A stretch of DNA of 64,000 nt from Malus domestica (Eukaryota; Streptophyta; Magnoliopsida; Rosales; Rosaceae). The notes under the pieces are model-generated. The model saw nothing but the letters and a program-made list of their open reading frames with translations, was not told the origin of the DNA and did no database searches. Position 1 is the first letter of the stretch. Each line of letters opens with the position of its first letter. Positions 34,026-47,087 of this stretch are shown here, piece by piece. The position numbers and the translations under genes were made by a program. The stretch spans positions 29,870,501-29,934,500 of the forward strand of contig NC_091664.1 of assembly GCF_042453785.1 (NCBI RefSeq), in the 5' to 3' direction.

Positions 34026-37000
34026 TTCATCTGCATCCTTGCCTTATATTAACAATTTTGGTTATGTGTTTAGTTTTCTTCCAACATTTTATGCACTCTG
34101 TTACTGCCCTTTCATATATAAGCTAAGCTACCGTCTTTCACTTGGCTGTAACAAGCATATAGACCAGTTTCTCATTTGTTAACCAAAACCTTACTTTAAA
34201 TTCTTCCAACTTCAAATTCAAAGTATACGTTGTAGATTTTAGGTGACCTTTGATAGAACAAAATAAAAACACAAAAGTGGTACGTCATTGTATTTATATG
34301 CACAAGATATGTATTAGTGTTCATGTAGAAGTAGTTAGGTTATTAGTTCAACTACAAATACATTGTTCAATGTGACAGAAATACAAAAGTCGATTCAGAG
34401 ACTCGCCTATGTTGGTTTTATGGGAAAACTTCAACTTCCTTCAACTTGTGCAATATATGTTTACTACCACTTTTTATTAGCGTTTGTTAGTAGTTGGGCT
34501 TGAAATTTGCATTTTAGCCGGATCAATGTTTAGACTCAATATCCCACCATCGGCTCTATGCAATAAAAACATTTGAATGAATTGAGTTCTAGGCAGTTGA
34601 ATGAGAGAAATATAAAAGTTATTTTCAATTATTTTATACTATTATTCGACAAAAAGAAAATTATTTTATACTATTATGATTGAGATAACTATAATAAATA
34701 TTTTATAAATAATCGGAATTACCCTAAATAGGCCGTTGCTGATTATACACTGATTATCCTTTGAATAAAGATTGAGTAGCAAAGAATTGGTGATTTGATC
34801 AGGGTGGTTTGAATGATTGGATAGCTAGCAAATGAAGATGCCATTTTTATATATGAACCCTTGCACGTGGAGATACAAGATAAAAGATGGCATATACCGT
34901 TTTATCCATCCTTTTTGGCCACACTTGTGATTTCAACTGATGGCACGGCAAGTGTTGATTGGGATAAAGGATGGTTTTGGTCTATCATCCAAAGACAGTT
35001 TGATGTTCACGGCTTGGATTCTACAACACGTCCAAGTGGGTTCTATAAATACAGAGTCTCGGACGCTGAAAAATGACCCCTTCGAACTCAACAACCAACT
35101 CAAATGCTTTACTCAAACTTTCTCACACCTTTGAGACAATCGGTGGCACGTTCAATTTAAATTAACACTAATGGAGCCGTAGAATCAGGTTTCCAAGTCT
35201 CTATTGACGAGAAGTTATTGTTTCTCTCGCTGAAAGAGGAGTCACTTCATTAGCTTTACCCCCGAAGTGAGGTTTTAATCAAGTTACTTTGTTTGACACA
35301 TTGAAAGCACTATTATCGCTTAGTGCCAAAGTCAGTAATGCATTCAGGACCACACACCACCATCCTTTTACTCACCCAACCGAGCTCGGCCATGAATTGG
35401 CACGCCCACATCAACAAGGATGTTGTTAGCTAAGTAGTACTCGATATGCGTACCACATAGGTTTTGTAATTTTTAGAGTCAACCGTTACACATTAGATAG
35501 ATAGATATTTTAGATGGATTTATAAATTTAGGGACAGATAGATATGAGTCATCTGATGAATTGATCCTTTGGTATTACTTTCTCGATAAATCTAATTTGG
35601 AATGGATTATCAGTTTCGTTTTCTCATTAAATTCTTGGCAAGGAAGGAGGGGGACAATCCACTCGTGACCTCAACAAAGCCACGTTTAGGGTTTTCATTT
35701 TTTGCTTTTGAGATTGATGTGAAGCTTCTGATAAATATATTCATTACATGCACATGATGCTATGTGTTTTGATGGGAAATCAACGGTTGTGAACAATGAG
35801 CTCTCCGTATTAAACAGTAGAGTTGATTGCCGTTCCGTTTGGCTCCACAGAAAATTTGCATGCAGGACGGTAGGGACGTGAACTTGGAATATGACGTGAA
35901 AGAAGATTGGTAAAAACGAAAATCTTATCGTATTCAGGTATATTACATATCGGAGATTTTGATTGACCATTGGATTCTTGACGAAAACACCGACAACAAA
36001 AAAGCTTCAGTAGGTAAAATACTCCATAGCATAGAGAATTCGCGATAAAAGTGTGAAACTCAGAAGCTGCAACTGAGTCACTGACTCACTGACTCGTGGA
36101 CCATGAAAGAAGAAGAAAACGTCAAATCAAGCTTCGAGCCATCTGCATCGCCCTATTAAAGTCACACGTGTGGTGTCTGCCCCGTCTCCTGCGAGATGCT
36201 GATGGATTGTTGTGCTGGGTTTATGTGGTTCCATGCTAATTACTGCACACGTGTGGGGTCTAGGAGAGGTGTAGGATGCTGACATGGGGGCCCTGGTGAT
36301 TGGAAGGAGAAGGGGCCACGCCACACGAGGGACTCCCAGTGTGGATTGGTTTGGTTGGCATGGGCCCTTCTCTCTGTTCGTTTGTTTGGCCGTCCTTGTC
36401 ATTTGTGCTTTTCTAAGTTTCTGTGTTTTGTCAGCTTTTATGAGAAAATTGAATCAGAGATGGATCGGAGCAGTTTGTTTCTTGTTGGTCATCCATGGTG
36501 ATGGATGAGCCATGAAATACCATGCAACATTGTAACATGGCCATGTCTATAGCTCTCTGTAAACGTCCATGTATATGACGGTTGTAACGCTAGCTCGTTG
36601 TATGCAAATGTTACAACCCTTACATGCAAAGGAGTTTTACTTCCTTTGCAACCGTAATTCGTTGATATAAATACATAAAACTTTTTTCTGTTACTTTTGT
36701 AAGTCACTTTATTATGTACATTTTGGAATTTGTACGGATGAATGGTTACTAATAGTAAGGTGCCAAATAGTGTTTTTAATAAAAATGGTATAATGTGACA
36801 AATGATTCATATTTTTTTTTTTCAAAAATATACTCAATATGTGAGCTGAAATAGTTTGAAGTCTTTGTAAAGCAAAAATAAAAATGAAGTCTTATCTGGA
36901 GAAGGTGGTGGTTGGTGGTTGGTGGTTGGCGAGACCCAGACAATCAGCGCTCCCTATCTTCTTCTACAATGGAATAAAAAGTGCAGAAATGCACATGATT

Positions 37001-39660
37001 TTCCCTCAGTCGATCGAGTTGACTTTCTCCGCGTTCCCCTCTCTCCCCCTCTTCTCTTTGCATGCGATATTCGTTGAAGGTTCATGCGTATGGGTAAATC
37101 AAAGCGATCGGATACAATGATCATGCAAATTCAACATAATCAACGGCTTCAAATTTTAATAGTATCACAATACTTTCCTCCTTTATCAGTAGCGAGGAAA
37201 GTCTTCTTCTCTGTCTAACACGGCATTATTTCATTACGCAAACGTCACATTTGACCTTGTTCCTCTTATCTAACTTTAGAAAAAATTCATTCAATGGTAC
37301 TATTTAGCCATTCATATGTGTTAACTAAATAACTATAGAGAATTAGAGAGTGGCAGAAAGGAAATAGAGCAGAGAAATAAGAGTCTGTGTTAGGAGAAAT
37401 ACTGATGATTTGTTCACTAGTTGACTTTGTGCAACATATAATAGGCAACTAATAACTATTGATTATTTACATAAAACAATATGGAGAGATTGGTGGAATC
37501 ATGGTTTGCCAGCAGATTCACTGGAGAGGTTAGAGGCTGGTTGGATACTATATATTGTCAATAACCAGTTATGGTAATGAATAGCTTGCTCAAGATGAAT
37601 CTATTCATTTGGATGACTAGACGGTCTTCGAATTTAATGAATTTTTCTAGATATATATGATATCTAAATGATGATAAAATAATGAAATTCTGATGATGAT
37701 ATAACAGTAAAATGATGTCATGTTAATGGGAGATGAGAGAAGTATTGTCTTTAAAGTATAATATGGTTGGTCCAAAATAAAAGAAAATTGGAACATATAT
37801 AAGAGTTGCACTCCCCATCTGATATATGCAAATTTGACAAATTAAACAACCTGGAAGTTCGTTTTAGATATTCTACCTATTTTTGTTAATAGAAAAAAAT
37901 TGGACGCTATCCATGGATGACTCGATGATGTGGGTGCTTTGATGGTCACCACACAAAGTGGGGATTTGATAAGATTTTGAGCTATGCAAGCAAGTACTTA
38001 TCCTAAATATATATGCTCGACACGCTACGTATTAAAGTTGGCTAGATATATCGTACCCTATGCAATCCAAAAGAGGGTGGATTCACGGGCCACTATTATG
38101 CAATGTTGTCGTTCTATTATTTGTGTTAACGAAATACTTAGGGTTTTTTAATTTTTTTGGATAAAAATGTTCGTGATTCGTTTCTTTTTGTTCATTTCTA
38201 AGACCTAGCTAGGACAAAAGGAGCTCAGATCTTCTTCACTCACTTTGTGTGTAACCTTTATGTGGTTTCTATCATTGATTGACATATGTTAATAAACTTA
38301 ACTCTCCTTAACTTTGTTATTATAAACTTAATATGTGTCAATCAATTATAGAGATTATAGAGATGTCACACACAAAATGAGTGCATAAAATTTGACCTCG
38401 GACGAAAGAAAAGGAAGCTGAGAGGGATTTAGGATTAGATTTCAATAGTAGATCCACCCATATCGTTTCAAAAAGCTAGGGTTTTATAAAGCTCAAAGCA
38501 TCAACTTATAAATGGTATATTTGTTTCTACATTTTTCGAATAACATTGTTACACTTACACACGTGGTTGTGGTGGTAATGGAATTACTTTGGATAACTCT
38601 TGGATATCCCTTTCAACCTTGCCTTAATTTGTTCATATCCACAAAGGTCGCCTCGTCCTTTAACTTTCTCTGTGACATAAATTAAAGACGTAAGCTGATG
38701 GGATTTAAGTAGGTAAAAGCTTCAAAAACCTGTCCATTTTTTCTTTTCCGTCATGCTCAATGGTTAATACACATCAATGATAATGCAAGAAGCATATGCT
38801 TACTAGATCGCTCCCCATTTTCTATTTGAAGATTCCCAAAATGTAGTAATTGTGGCCATAATATTTTCCTTATAAACATTCATAGTCCTCCAGTCATTGC
38901 CAATAAGCTTTGTGTTGTAACCAAACACTTTATGTTGTGCAAGCCTAGCTAGCTAGGTTAGTTTGATTCGATTGAGGACTTAAAAGAGAATAAAGTACTC
39001 AATACTTTCTTCTCCATCGTAAAGATGTTCTATAATCGCACATAAATGTGTGGGTTGAGTACGGAATAGTTGATTAAGATGAATCCGATTATTGGGTTGA
39101 TATGTGATGCAACGTGACAAAGAGAATGTATCAAATGACTACCTTAAGGGACAAGTAAACTGAAGTCCACTAGAAAATATAAGAAAACCTCATATTTACT
39201 TATTAATAGTACGAAAGGTAACAAACTCTAACACCCTAAAGATCGTTTGTATATCGAATTTGCGCCTTCAAATTAATTTGCAATCCACTGGCTATTTGAA
39301 TTTTGATCCACATTAATATTGATCAATGATTATTACTCGTTCTCTACGTAAGACAGTTGCACTTGATCACCAAAAGAAAAATAGTCACACTTTTTTTCGT
39401 ACTGGAGGTAGGCTATCTGAAGCATCTCCATGGAGAATTGTCTCCTAAAAGGAAAAAGGACTAAACATTTTGTAATAATTAGTAAAGTTTGGCAACTAAA
39501 ATATTTAAAAAAAAATGAATAAGAAAAGTAGACCAATTATGTAAGGAGAGACACTTTAGAATGCCAGTAACTTGTAGGATTTAAAAAAAAAATAAAAATT
39601 TAAGGAAAAAAAAATTTATAAAAGTTTAAGAAAAGTTTAGTTTACTTAATAATGTTTTAT
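34023..39660. other. Long intergenic region between the two Aux/IAA genes
   Basis: About 5.6 kb without a convincing gene, RNA or delimited transposon. Short open frames (for example 34861-35076 and 36127-36402) show no recognisable domain. There is a GC-richer part with several ACACGTGTG-type G-box words near 36160-36260. Long-range regulatory DNA of the IAA14/16-type gene may lie here, but nothing in the sequence proves it. Confidence 0.4.
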
Positions 39661-40152
39661 TAAATTAAGTTTGGGATTAGTGATTAGTTATATAGGTGGA
39701 GGTGGAGCCATTGCGCCCCAAGGAAACAAGAGTGTTCAGGAAACAAATAAAAGGCAAACAGAGAGCGCCAAGTTGTCCTGTGTCCACTTGCCTAACCACA
39801 ATCATTCCAAACCTGACATCACCCGTGACATCAGTTTTCCGACAAGGCCCGAGCGATCCAGCTAACTGAACCCTCCACTTGGCACCATCTGAACCGTCTA
39901 ATTCCACTAAAAGATTCTTCAACAAACCATATATCCTCCCAGACCAGACCTATTTTCGCCTTCTTTCAAAGTTGCACGTCTTCACTTTCCACCCTCTTCA
40001 CAAACATCGTAGAGTTGTTAAGATCCTGAAAACTAACCTCAAATATTTACCCTTAACACACACAGAAAAACCCTAGAAGAAGAAGAGAGAGATAAAAACC
40101 CTAGAAGAAGAAGAGAGAGAGATAAAAACCCTAGAAAAACCCTAGAAGCACG
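39661..40152 (+). promoter_or_regulatory. Proximal promoter and 5' leader of the IAA14/16-type gene
   Basis: A CATATATCC word near 39927 is a possible TATA element. The leader just before the start codon is a tandem repeat of about 30 bases (CCCTAGAAGAAGAAGAGAGA followed by GATAAAAA; 40071-40130). Four telo-box words AAACCCTA lie at 40068, 40096, 40126 and 40137. Telo-boxes are known in plant promoters of growth-related genes. Confidence 0.5.
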
Positions 40153-42865
40153 ATGGGTAGCGTGATACATGAACAGCAGAATCAGAAATATAGCTTGATA
40201 AACTTTGAGGAGACAGAACTGCGTCTGGGGTTGCCTGGTGGAATATTAAGCACTGCTGGAAAGGATGGTGAAGCTTCCAAGAACACTGGAAAGAGAGGGT
40301 TTGCTGAAACTGTTGATTTGAAGCTCAATATTTCATCCGAAGATCAGTCGGCTGGTGATGAAGATCAAGTGGTGGACATGAAGAAGGAGAAGGATGTTGC
40401 TCCTGTTCCTAGGTCAAATGATCCAACTAAGCCCCATGCTGCCAAGTAAGTTCTCTTTTTACCTAATTACTGGTTTAGTTGAGTATTACTTAATGTGCTA
40501 GATAGTATTATTGAGTCAGAGTACAAATAGTTTTTATTTGAGTATTATTGTGTCAATTAAGACGATACAAATAATTTTCATCTAAGTAAAGACGACAATT
40601 AAATTATGAATTAGTTACGTACTCGCTCATAGAACGAATACTTGCTAAGTTGATTAGAGTTATGTATTGGTTTCCCTGTACCAAGTTAGAATCTAAATCG
40701 TTTGTTACAACTCATGAAACTAGAAAGTGGTTTCTAACAGAGAAAATAATTTTGTTTCATACATTAATTTTTCGTTTTATTTTCCGTGGATCACATGCAT
40801 CCAGAGAAATAAATTTGCATTACGTATTGAATTATAGGTAATTTTGAATGGTTCAGTTGGTTGTCGGGAAAACTAAGGAAACGAACAAAACACATGGAAT
40901 CTTATTTTGCTTTTTTCTCAAACACCAAACATGAATTATGGACAACTCATCAAAAGTAGAACAAGATAGACAAGAACATTATTGTACTCATGTGTACACT
41001 ACTGATAAGTTTTTTTTGGGTACTCAAAAATGTGATATACTGTTTTATGCAGGGGTGTGATATCCACACATCTCATTTTACTTCTCGTACATTCTTTTAA
41101 TTTTTGGCCGTCGGATCGGATGAATTGAAGAAGATCAACAGATATAAATTAATAAGGGTGTGTGAGAAGTAATTTAGAGTAGGTAGATAGCATACCCCTT
41201 TATATATTATAATAATAATCGATAAAGTTTTCATGTCATACTTTTAAGTTACGTGTTATAATTTGAATAACAAGCGACGACCCGTGGCCTAACTATACTA
41301 TACATTACTGAATTATTACAGGGCTCAAGTTGTAGGTTGGCCACCCGTCCGATCATTCCGAAAGAACATCCTGGCCGTCCAAAAGGATGTCTCGGATGAG
41401 GGTGAAAAGACCAACAGTATCAGCGCAGCATTTGTTAAAGTCAGCATGGATGGCGCACCCTACTTGCGTAAAGTGGACTTAAAGTTGTACAAAAGCTACC
41501 AAGAGCTTTCTACTGCCTTAGGCAAAATGTTCAGCTCCTTCACCATCGGTAATTAATTAATTGGTTAATTAATCATGCTTAACAAAAGGGTTTTCATAGT
41601 TTTTTTTTTTATTCTTAAGTTTGAATATTTAGTAACTTACAACTGATAAAGCAAGTGGTGGATGCCCTAGTTAGAGTTTTTCCTTTGAACCCACTATGTT
41701 CTGGTTTCATACACTTCCTTCCTCTAAATTAGCTGATTACAAAATTTTGTCGTTTGTAATAAATAAATAAAAAACTTAAACTGATAATAATTATTTTTTA
41801 ATTGTGGAATATTGAAGGTAGCTACGGGTCACAAGGAATGAAGGATTTCATGAACGAGAGCAAACTAATAGACCTTCTGAATGGTTCTGAGTATGTGCCT
41901 ACTTATGAGGACAAGGATGGAGATTGGATGCTTGTTGGAGATGTGCCATGGGAGTAAGTTCTTTCAAATTATATATACATACTAATCTAAGTTAATTATG
42001 AACGATGTTTGTGTTCCACTCATAGGGGAAGTTATTTGTCCCTCTATGATTAAAGTATATTTATTGTATGAACATTATGATTCGAACAATTCATTCTCCT
42101 TATCATCGTCTAAAGATTATATATCGGAAAAATTATTCAATTTGGAGATCATTTAACCATCTATATGCATAAAAATGAACGATTCATTATGAAGATGCTA
42201 CTTGTTATCAAAACCGTCAATTGGTTTGAGATGGATGGATAGCTAAACGATCTCAAAATTGAATAATTTTTTTGCAAATCTGATCTTTAGACGATCATAA
42301 AGAGAATAAACGGTTCAGATTATGATGTTCGTAAAGTAAGGATACATTGATCATAGGTGGGAAAATAAGTAGGTTTCACTATGGGGAGAACACAAGCATT
42401 ATCCTTTAATTATATCTAATTCAAAACTTAAGCTGCAATTTACTTGAATTATGATGAACCACAAATCACTAATTTTGTCTTGGCTTGTCACAGAATGTTC
42501 GTCAATTCATGCAAACGTTTGCGAATAATGAGGGGATCTGAAGCTATTGGACTTGGTTAGTGCCTCAAATTATTTATTTAATTTACATATTAGAGCAGTT
42601 TATAACAATTTAAGTTTTTAGTTTTTCGGATTTTAATTTTATAGTTTTAATATTTTTTAATTTAAAACTTTTTTGATAACTATTTTCAACTTTTAGTTTT
42701 TAAAATCGAGTAAAATTTTAAAAACTGAAAACATTTGCAAAACCAGTTTAAACTTAAAAACAAAATGGTCTTCAAATTTTAATTTAAAATTTTAAAATCG
42801 CACTAATTTTTTTACACCCTATTGCAGCACCAAGAGCGGTGGAGAAGTGCAAGAATAGAAGTTGA
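40153..42865 (+). CDS. Aux/IAA transcriptional repressor, IAA14/IAA16/IAA7-type
   Basis: Five exons, 40153-40445, 41322-41548, 41818-41953, 42494-42555, 42828-42865, with consistent phases (2, 1, 2, 1), encode 251 residues. Domain [10 protein letters not shown] is at 22-30 (EAR repressor motif, TOPLESS-binding). A KRGF basic motif and [11 protein letters not shown] follow, typical of the IAA7/14/16/17 clade. The degron [10 protein letters not shown] is at 101-110 and is intact, so auxin-dependent turnover by TIR1/AFB is expected. PB1 runs from about 137 ([12 protein letters not shown]) with the OPCA acidic motif [17 protein letters not shown]. The C-terminal [12 protein letters not shown] is the clade's signature tail. 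In Arabidopsis this clade controls lateral roots and root hairs. It is transcribed away from the other Aux/IAA gene. Intron 1 contains a MITE (41051-41200). Confidence 0.96.
41051..41200. mobile_element. Short palindromic MITE, copy B, in Aux/IAA intron 1
   Basis: Begins AGGGGTGTGATATCCACACA and ends GTGTGTGAGAAG...GATAGCATACCCCTT, the inverted equivalent. Compared with 5085-5221 it lies in the opposite orientation (the CAATTCATCCAATC stretch there reads GATCGGATGAATTG here). Non-coding. Confidence 0.65.
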
Positions 42866-43584
42866 AGAAGTTGCTAGATTGCTTTGGGTTGATGTTTCGG
42901 CCATGGACACAATCAAATGAAAGCAGACCGGCTCCGCAGAGATGGAGAGCATGAAGTTTCGATGTGTCTGTGACCCTGTATTTTTTTTTTCTTTTTGGTC
43001 CTTCTAATGTTTTTAACTAAAGTTAAGAATATATTCTGAGATTTGTTAGGGACGACAAGAAGCAATAATATATATTATAGATGTTCATAGTGGCTCATGT
43101 GCAACTTTCTTTATTGTCCATGGCCCCGCTGGTTAATAGTGGTTTTATTCTCTCTAATTTTTAATACGGCACTGGACATGAGATTCTCTGCATCATTATT
43201 TTGGACCAACAATATTATGATGAGATTCTCTGCATTATGTTTTCTTATTTTAATTTTTTGTTGAATTTTTAATGTTAGTTTTCAGAATTATCTGACATTT
43301 CATTTTAAATTATGATTAAAAAACACAACACCTTATTTGGAATATTGTTCTTCGATATCTTGGCTCATTGCACTTAGGACAGTTATGATTGATCAGACAC
43401 TTCCTGTCAAGTTTCAAAAATTTATTGGTTGTATGCTTAGAAGACATCGTTATTTTATATTAGTTTTTCTTTTGATTGGTGGTTGAATTTGAACTTAATA
43501 TTTCTTTTAGTATTATAATAAGAGAACTATCATCGAAATAACATGTAATCGATTTATAAAATATCATATATATATATATATATA
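42866..43584. other. 3' flank of the IAA14/16-type gene
   Basis: Probable 3' UTR followed by AT-rich DNA. GAGATTCTCTGCAT occurs twice (about 43179 and 43221), a short direct repeat around ATTATTTTGGACC. It ends in an (AT)n tract at 43565-43584. Confidence 0.4.
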
Positions 43585-44265
43585 GGGAATTGTTATTGGT
43601 GTGGAGCAACAAATAATCACAAGGCGACACGTGAATTTTTGGTAAAAATGACAAAGTTACCCCTGAGACACACTGATTGTCCTACGCGCGAGCAGTGGAC
43701 AATTATTCTTTAATCAAGCCAAGAGTGTCCAAAAAAGGTAACCAATTCCAAATTATCTCATCCATCCTCATCTTAGGTAATCACTTCATAACCTACAAAT
43801 TATTCCATATAAATGGAGATTAATTGGCTAATTAATGGATTAATTCCTAATTAATCCATTAATCACCAATTAAATCACTCATTTTCACACAAAAAACCTC
43901 TAAAGGCCGGCCACCGCCATTCCCTATATATATGACCCTATTTTTTCTAAAATAGAGAGTTTGACACTCTTGCAAAACTCCCAAAAACTCTCCAAATACT
44001 TCTTCTAAATTCTAACTTTGACATCGGAGGTTCTTCGGCCAAAGCCCCCCTCATTCATCGTGGGTGCGTGAGGCTCTTGGCCTTGACCTAAAGTGTTAAT
44101 TGTTTTGTAGGTGCAATTTTGTCCAAGAAGAAGAAGGCGGAAATTTGCATCCACAATTGGCACTCCAAATTTCTCATTCTACATTCCAAACATTCTATAT
44201 TTAGAAAGAAAAATACACTTGTAAGGAGTGTAGAATGAGATTTTTGGAATGTCAATAACCCTATA
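43585..44265 (+). mobile_element. LTR-like remnant with an adjoining inverted-repeat MITE
   Basis: 43585 to about 44150 has LTR architecture on the plus strand. There is a TATA-like CCCTATATATATGACC near 43921, then GACATCGGAGGTTCTTCGGC near 44021, a phrase typical of plant gypsy LTR R/U5 regions. Its end is GGTGCAATTTTGTCCAAG...TTTGCATCCA followed by ATTGGCAC, similar to an LTR end plus primer-binding site. From 44157 to 44262 an inverted repeat (ATTGGCACTCCAAAT and complement, CTCATTCTACATTCC and complement) looks like a small MITE. No internal retrotransposon genes follow, so it is a solo or truncated LTR. Boundaries are approximate. Confidence 0.45.
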
Positions 44266-45058
44266 TATATATATATGATTCTTACTCATTGATTTATATT
44301 TATATTTGTTGAGAAGACAATGAATAAGATCCATGAACTATGTGCTAAGGTGGAGCAGGGACATGTGCACAATGTTGGGGGCACTTATTAATTTGATTGA
44401 TCAATTATATATGTGCCATGCATTAGACAGCTATATGCGCAATAAACGAAAGTTGTCGACGCAAAAACACGATTCTTGCGAGAAATTTGCAACTTACAGC
44501 TTTAGTTTGTTAAGAATACTTATTTTTATATTTGAAGTTCCGAATTTGATTTCTTTTGCAATAACTTGTATGAAAAAGAATACCCGGTTTCTAAATTCCT
44601 ACAGGAATGTATGCAACAATACATGAAAGAGTACTATATATGTAACAAGTCCACCCGCTGGTTTATATCAATAGAAACAAATTGGTTGCACTTTTATATA
44701 AAGTTGCTAACATATTTGATCATTGTGTGGAATTATTAACTCTGTTACATTTCCAAATTAAACAATTACATGGTTATATAGTTTAATCGCACTCTGCACA
44801 AAAATGTTAAGACCTAACTTAGTAACTTTGAGAAGCACCTTCCAACAAAAAAAACTTTGATAAGCACCAATTCTTCAATAAAATTTGTTAAAATGATTTA
44901 TATACACTATTTTTTTAGTCTTATGCACATTTTTCTTTTCAGCCTTTTGATTGAACAAAATGAAATCAATGACCCAAATTCAAAAGAGTGTAGAGGATAA
45001 ATAAGAGTACAAATATCACTCTTTGACCGTATTGTTTGAAGTATCCATATTCTTTGAT
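44266..45058. other. Intergenic AT-rich DNA
   Basis: No gene or repeat supported. It ends at the target site of the composite LINE insertion. Confidence 0.4.
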
Positions 45059-45095
45059 GGCATTTATAACGAGCAACAACAACAACAACAACAAA

Positions 45096-45682
45096 GCCTT
45101 TTCCCACTAAGTGGGGTCGGCTATATGAATCCTAGAACGCCATTGCGCTCGGTTTTGTGTCATGTCCTCCGTTAGATCCAAGTACTCTAAGTCTTTTCTT
45201 AGAGTCTCTTCCAAAGTTTTCCTAGGTCTTCCTCTACCCCTTCGGCCCTGAACCTCTGTCCCGTAGTCACATCTTCGAACCGGAGCGTCAGTCGGCCTTC
45301 TTTGCACATGTCCAAATCACCAGAGCCGATTTTCTCTCATCTTTCCTACAATTTCGGCTACTCCTACTGTACCTCGGATATCCTCATTCCCAATCTTATC
45401 CTTTCCCGTGTGCCCACACATCCCACGAAGCATCCTCATCTCCGCTACACCCATTTTGTGTACGTGTTGATGCTTCACCACCCAACATTCTCTGCCATAC
45501 AACATCGCTGGCCTTATTGCCGTCCTATAAAATTTTCCCTTGAGCTTCAGTGGCCTACGACGGTCACACAACACGCCGGATGCACTCTTTCCATCCAGCT
45601 CGTATTCTATGGTTGAGATCTCCATCTAATTCTCCGTTCTCTTGCAAGATAGATCATAGGTAACGAAAACGGTCGCTTTTTG
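45096..45682 (-). pseudogene. RTE LINE RT C-terminal segment, distal copy
   Basis: Minus-strand frames 45625-45317 and 45307-45107 encode the end of an RTE reverse transcriptase ([58 protein letters not shown]). One frame break lies near 45310. It matches 50148-50735 closely. It joins the gypsy-derived segment at about 45677-45683 and carries the LINE tail at 45076-45095. Confidence 0.85.
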
Positions 45683-46140
45683 TGATCTTCGCTAGATTGC
45701 TCCGGTCATTAGTGTGGATAAGTATATAAATGGATAGAGATAGGAAAGCAAACACAAGATGTACGTGATTCACCCAGATTGGCTACGTCCACGGAATAGA
45801 AGAGTTCGCATTAATTGTGAAGGGTTTACACAAGTACATAGGTTCAAGCTCTCCTTTAGTGAGTACGAGTGAATGATTTAGTACAAATGACATTAGGAAA
45901 TATTGTGGGAGAATGATCTCGTAATCACGAAACTTCTAAGTATCGGAGTGTGGTGTCGTCTTGACTTGCCTTATCTGTCTCATAGGTAGATGTGGCATCT
46001 TCTCTGGAAGTACTCTTCCTCCATCCAGGGGTGGTATCTTTAACTGGTGGAGATGCACAAGGTAATGTATCAATTTCACTTGAAGCTTACTTGTAGTTTC
46101 AGGCTTGGTCAAGCGCGATACAAACCATGTAGTAGGAGTC

Positions 46141-46760
46141 CCCCAAGTCGCCGAGCTAGGGGGTCTGCTGAAAGAGGTGACAGACAAGGTAAGCAATCAG
46201 AGCTCCGACTGATTGTTCACCTTCTCCCCATCTTGCAGCAGCATGAAGGATAAAGAGAAGAAAAATGAGAAGAGATGATATGAGATACTTTTGCTTTTGA
46301 AGAAGTAACTTTCCACAGGCTTATTCTTGAACTGAGCTGGAGGGTTTTCTGGTTTCCTCCAGAGTATAAGGCCGACTGAAGAATTTGAGGGTCAAAACAA
46401 GTCCATCAAATCTAGAGTACGTTCCACCCTGCTGATATGGGATACTTTTGCTTTTGACAGAGTAATGGATGTATCGGCACGTGTGCTGTTACGCTTGTCT
46501 CCACATGCTTCCTTGTATCCTTCGCACTTGCCCTATCTGTTCCTCAAGCAGATGCGGAATCTTCCCTGGAAACATAAGATGTTGAAGATGAGTACTCGAG
46601 AGCAATGCCAGGTAAGTAATCAGGTAAGGGGTTCCAGGCAGTCAGTTCCTGGCTGGAAGCTTGATTCCAAGTGCTGACTGATTGCTCTCTTTCTCCTTGT
46701 CTTGCAGGTAAAAACAAGGCCAAAAGAAAAAACAGGAAAAAAGCATGATATGGGATACTC
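46141..46760 (+). repeat. Repeated units with intron-like borders in the gypsy 3' region
   Basis: Two related units contain AAG|GTAAGCAATCAG...TCTTGCAG (46189-46238) and CAG|GTAAGTAATCAGG...TCTTGCAG (46612-46707) on the plus strand. Each is near a GATATGRGATACTTTTGCTTTT phrase (46276, 46435, 46747). They read in the same direction as the antisense ORF at 49211. Whether they are spliced cannot be told from sequence. Confidence 0.5.
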
Positions 46761-47087
46761 TTGCTTTTAACCCTGATGATATGAGATATTCTTGCTCTAG
46801 TATAGCTTGTTTGCAGAGGTATTATCGGGGGGAAAGAAAGCTGAATATTTCGAAAGGCTTTGTTGGGAGTGCCCTCTCAGATATGATGAAGGGTTGAGCA
46901 TTTTTGCAGGTCTGCCTGTCCGTTGGGGATGGAGGTCGACATATATAGGAGTCTCCCTAACAACAAGTAGTAATGCTATTCCTTTACCCTGCTTGGTCAT
47001 AGCACGGTAGTGGGAGCTGCCAGTTTCACATGTTTTAACTCTGTCAGAGCACTTTGAAAAAGTGGTCTATGGTATCTGGCTCTCGAG

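Noticed and set aside
33854..34182. ORFs on both strands over the (TA)n tract
   Set aside because: YIYIYI repeats produced by the microsatellite.
34861..35134. Small plus-strand ORFs
   Set aside because: No recognisable domain, no splice or promoter context; chance open frames.
36127..36402. Minus-strand 91-codon ORF in a GC-richer patch
   Set aside because: No family resemblance. The patch instead shows repeated ACACGTGTG words, and coding potential is weak.
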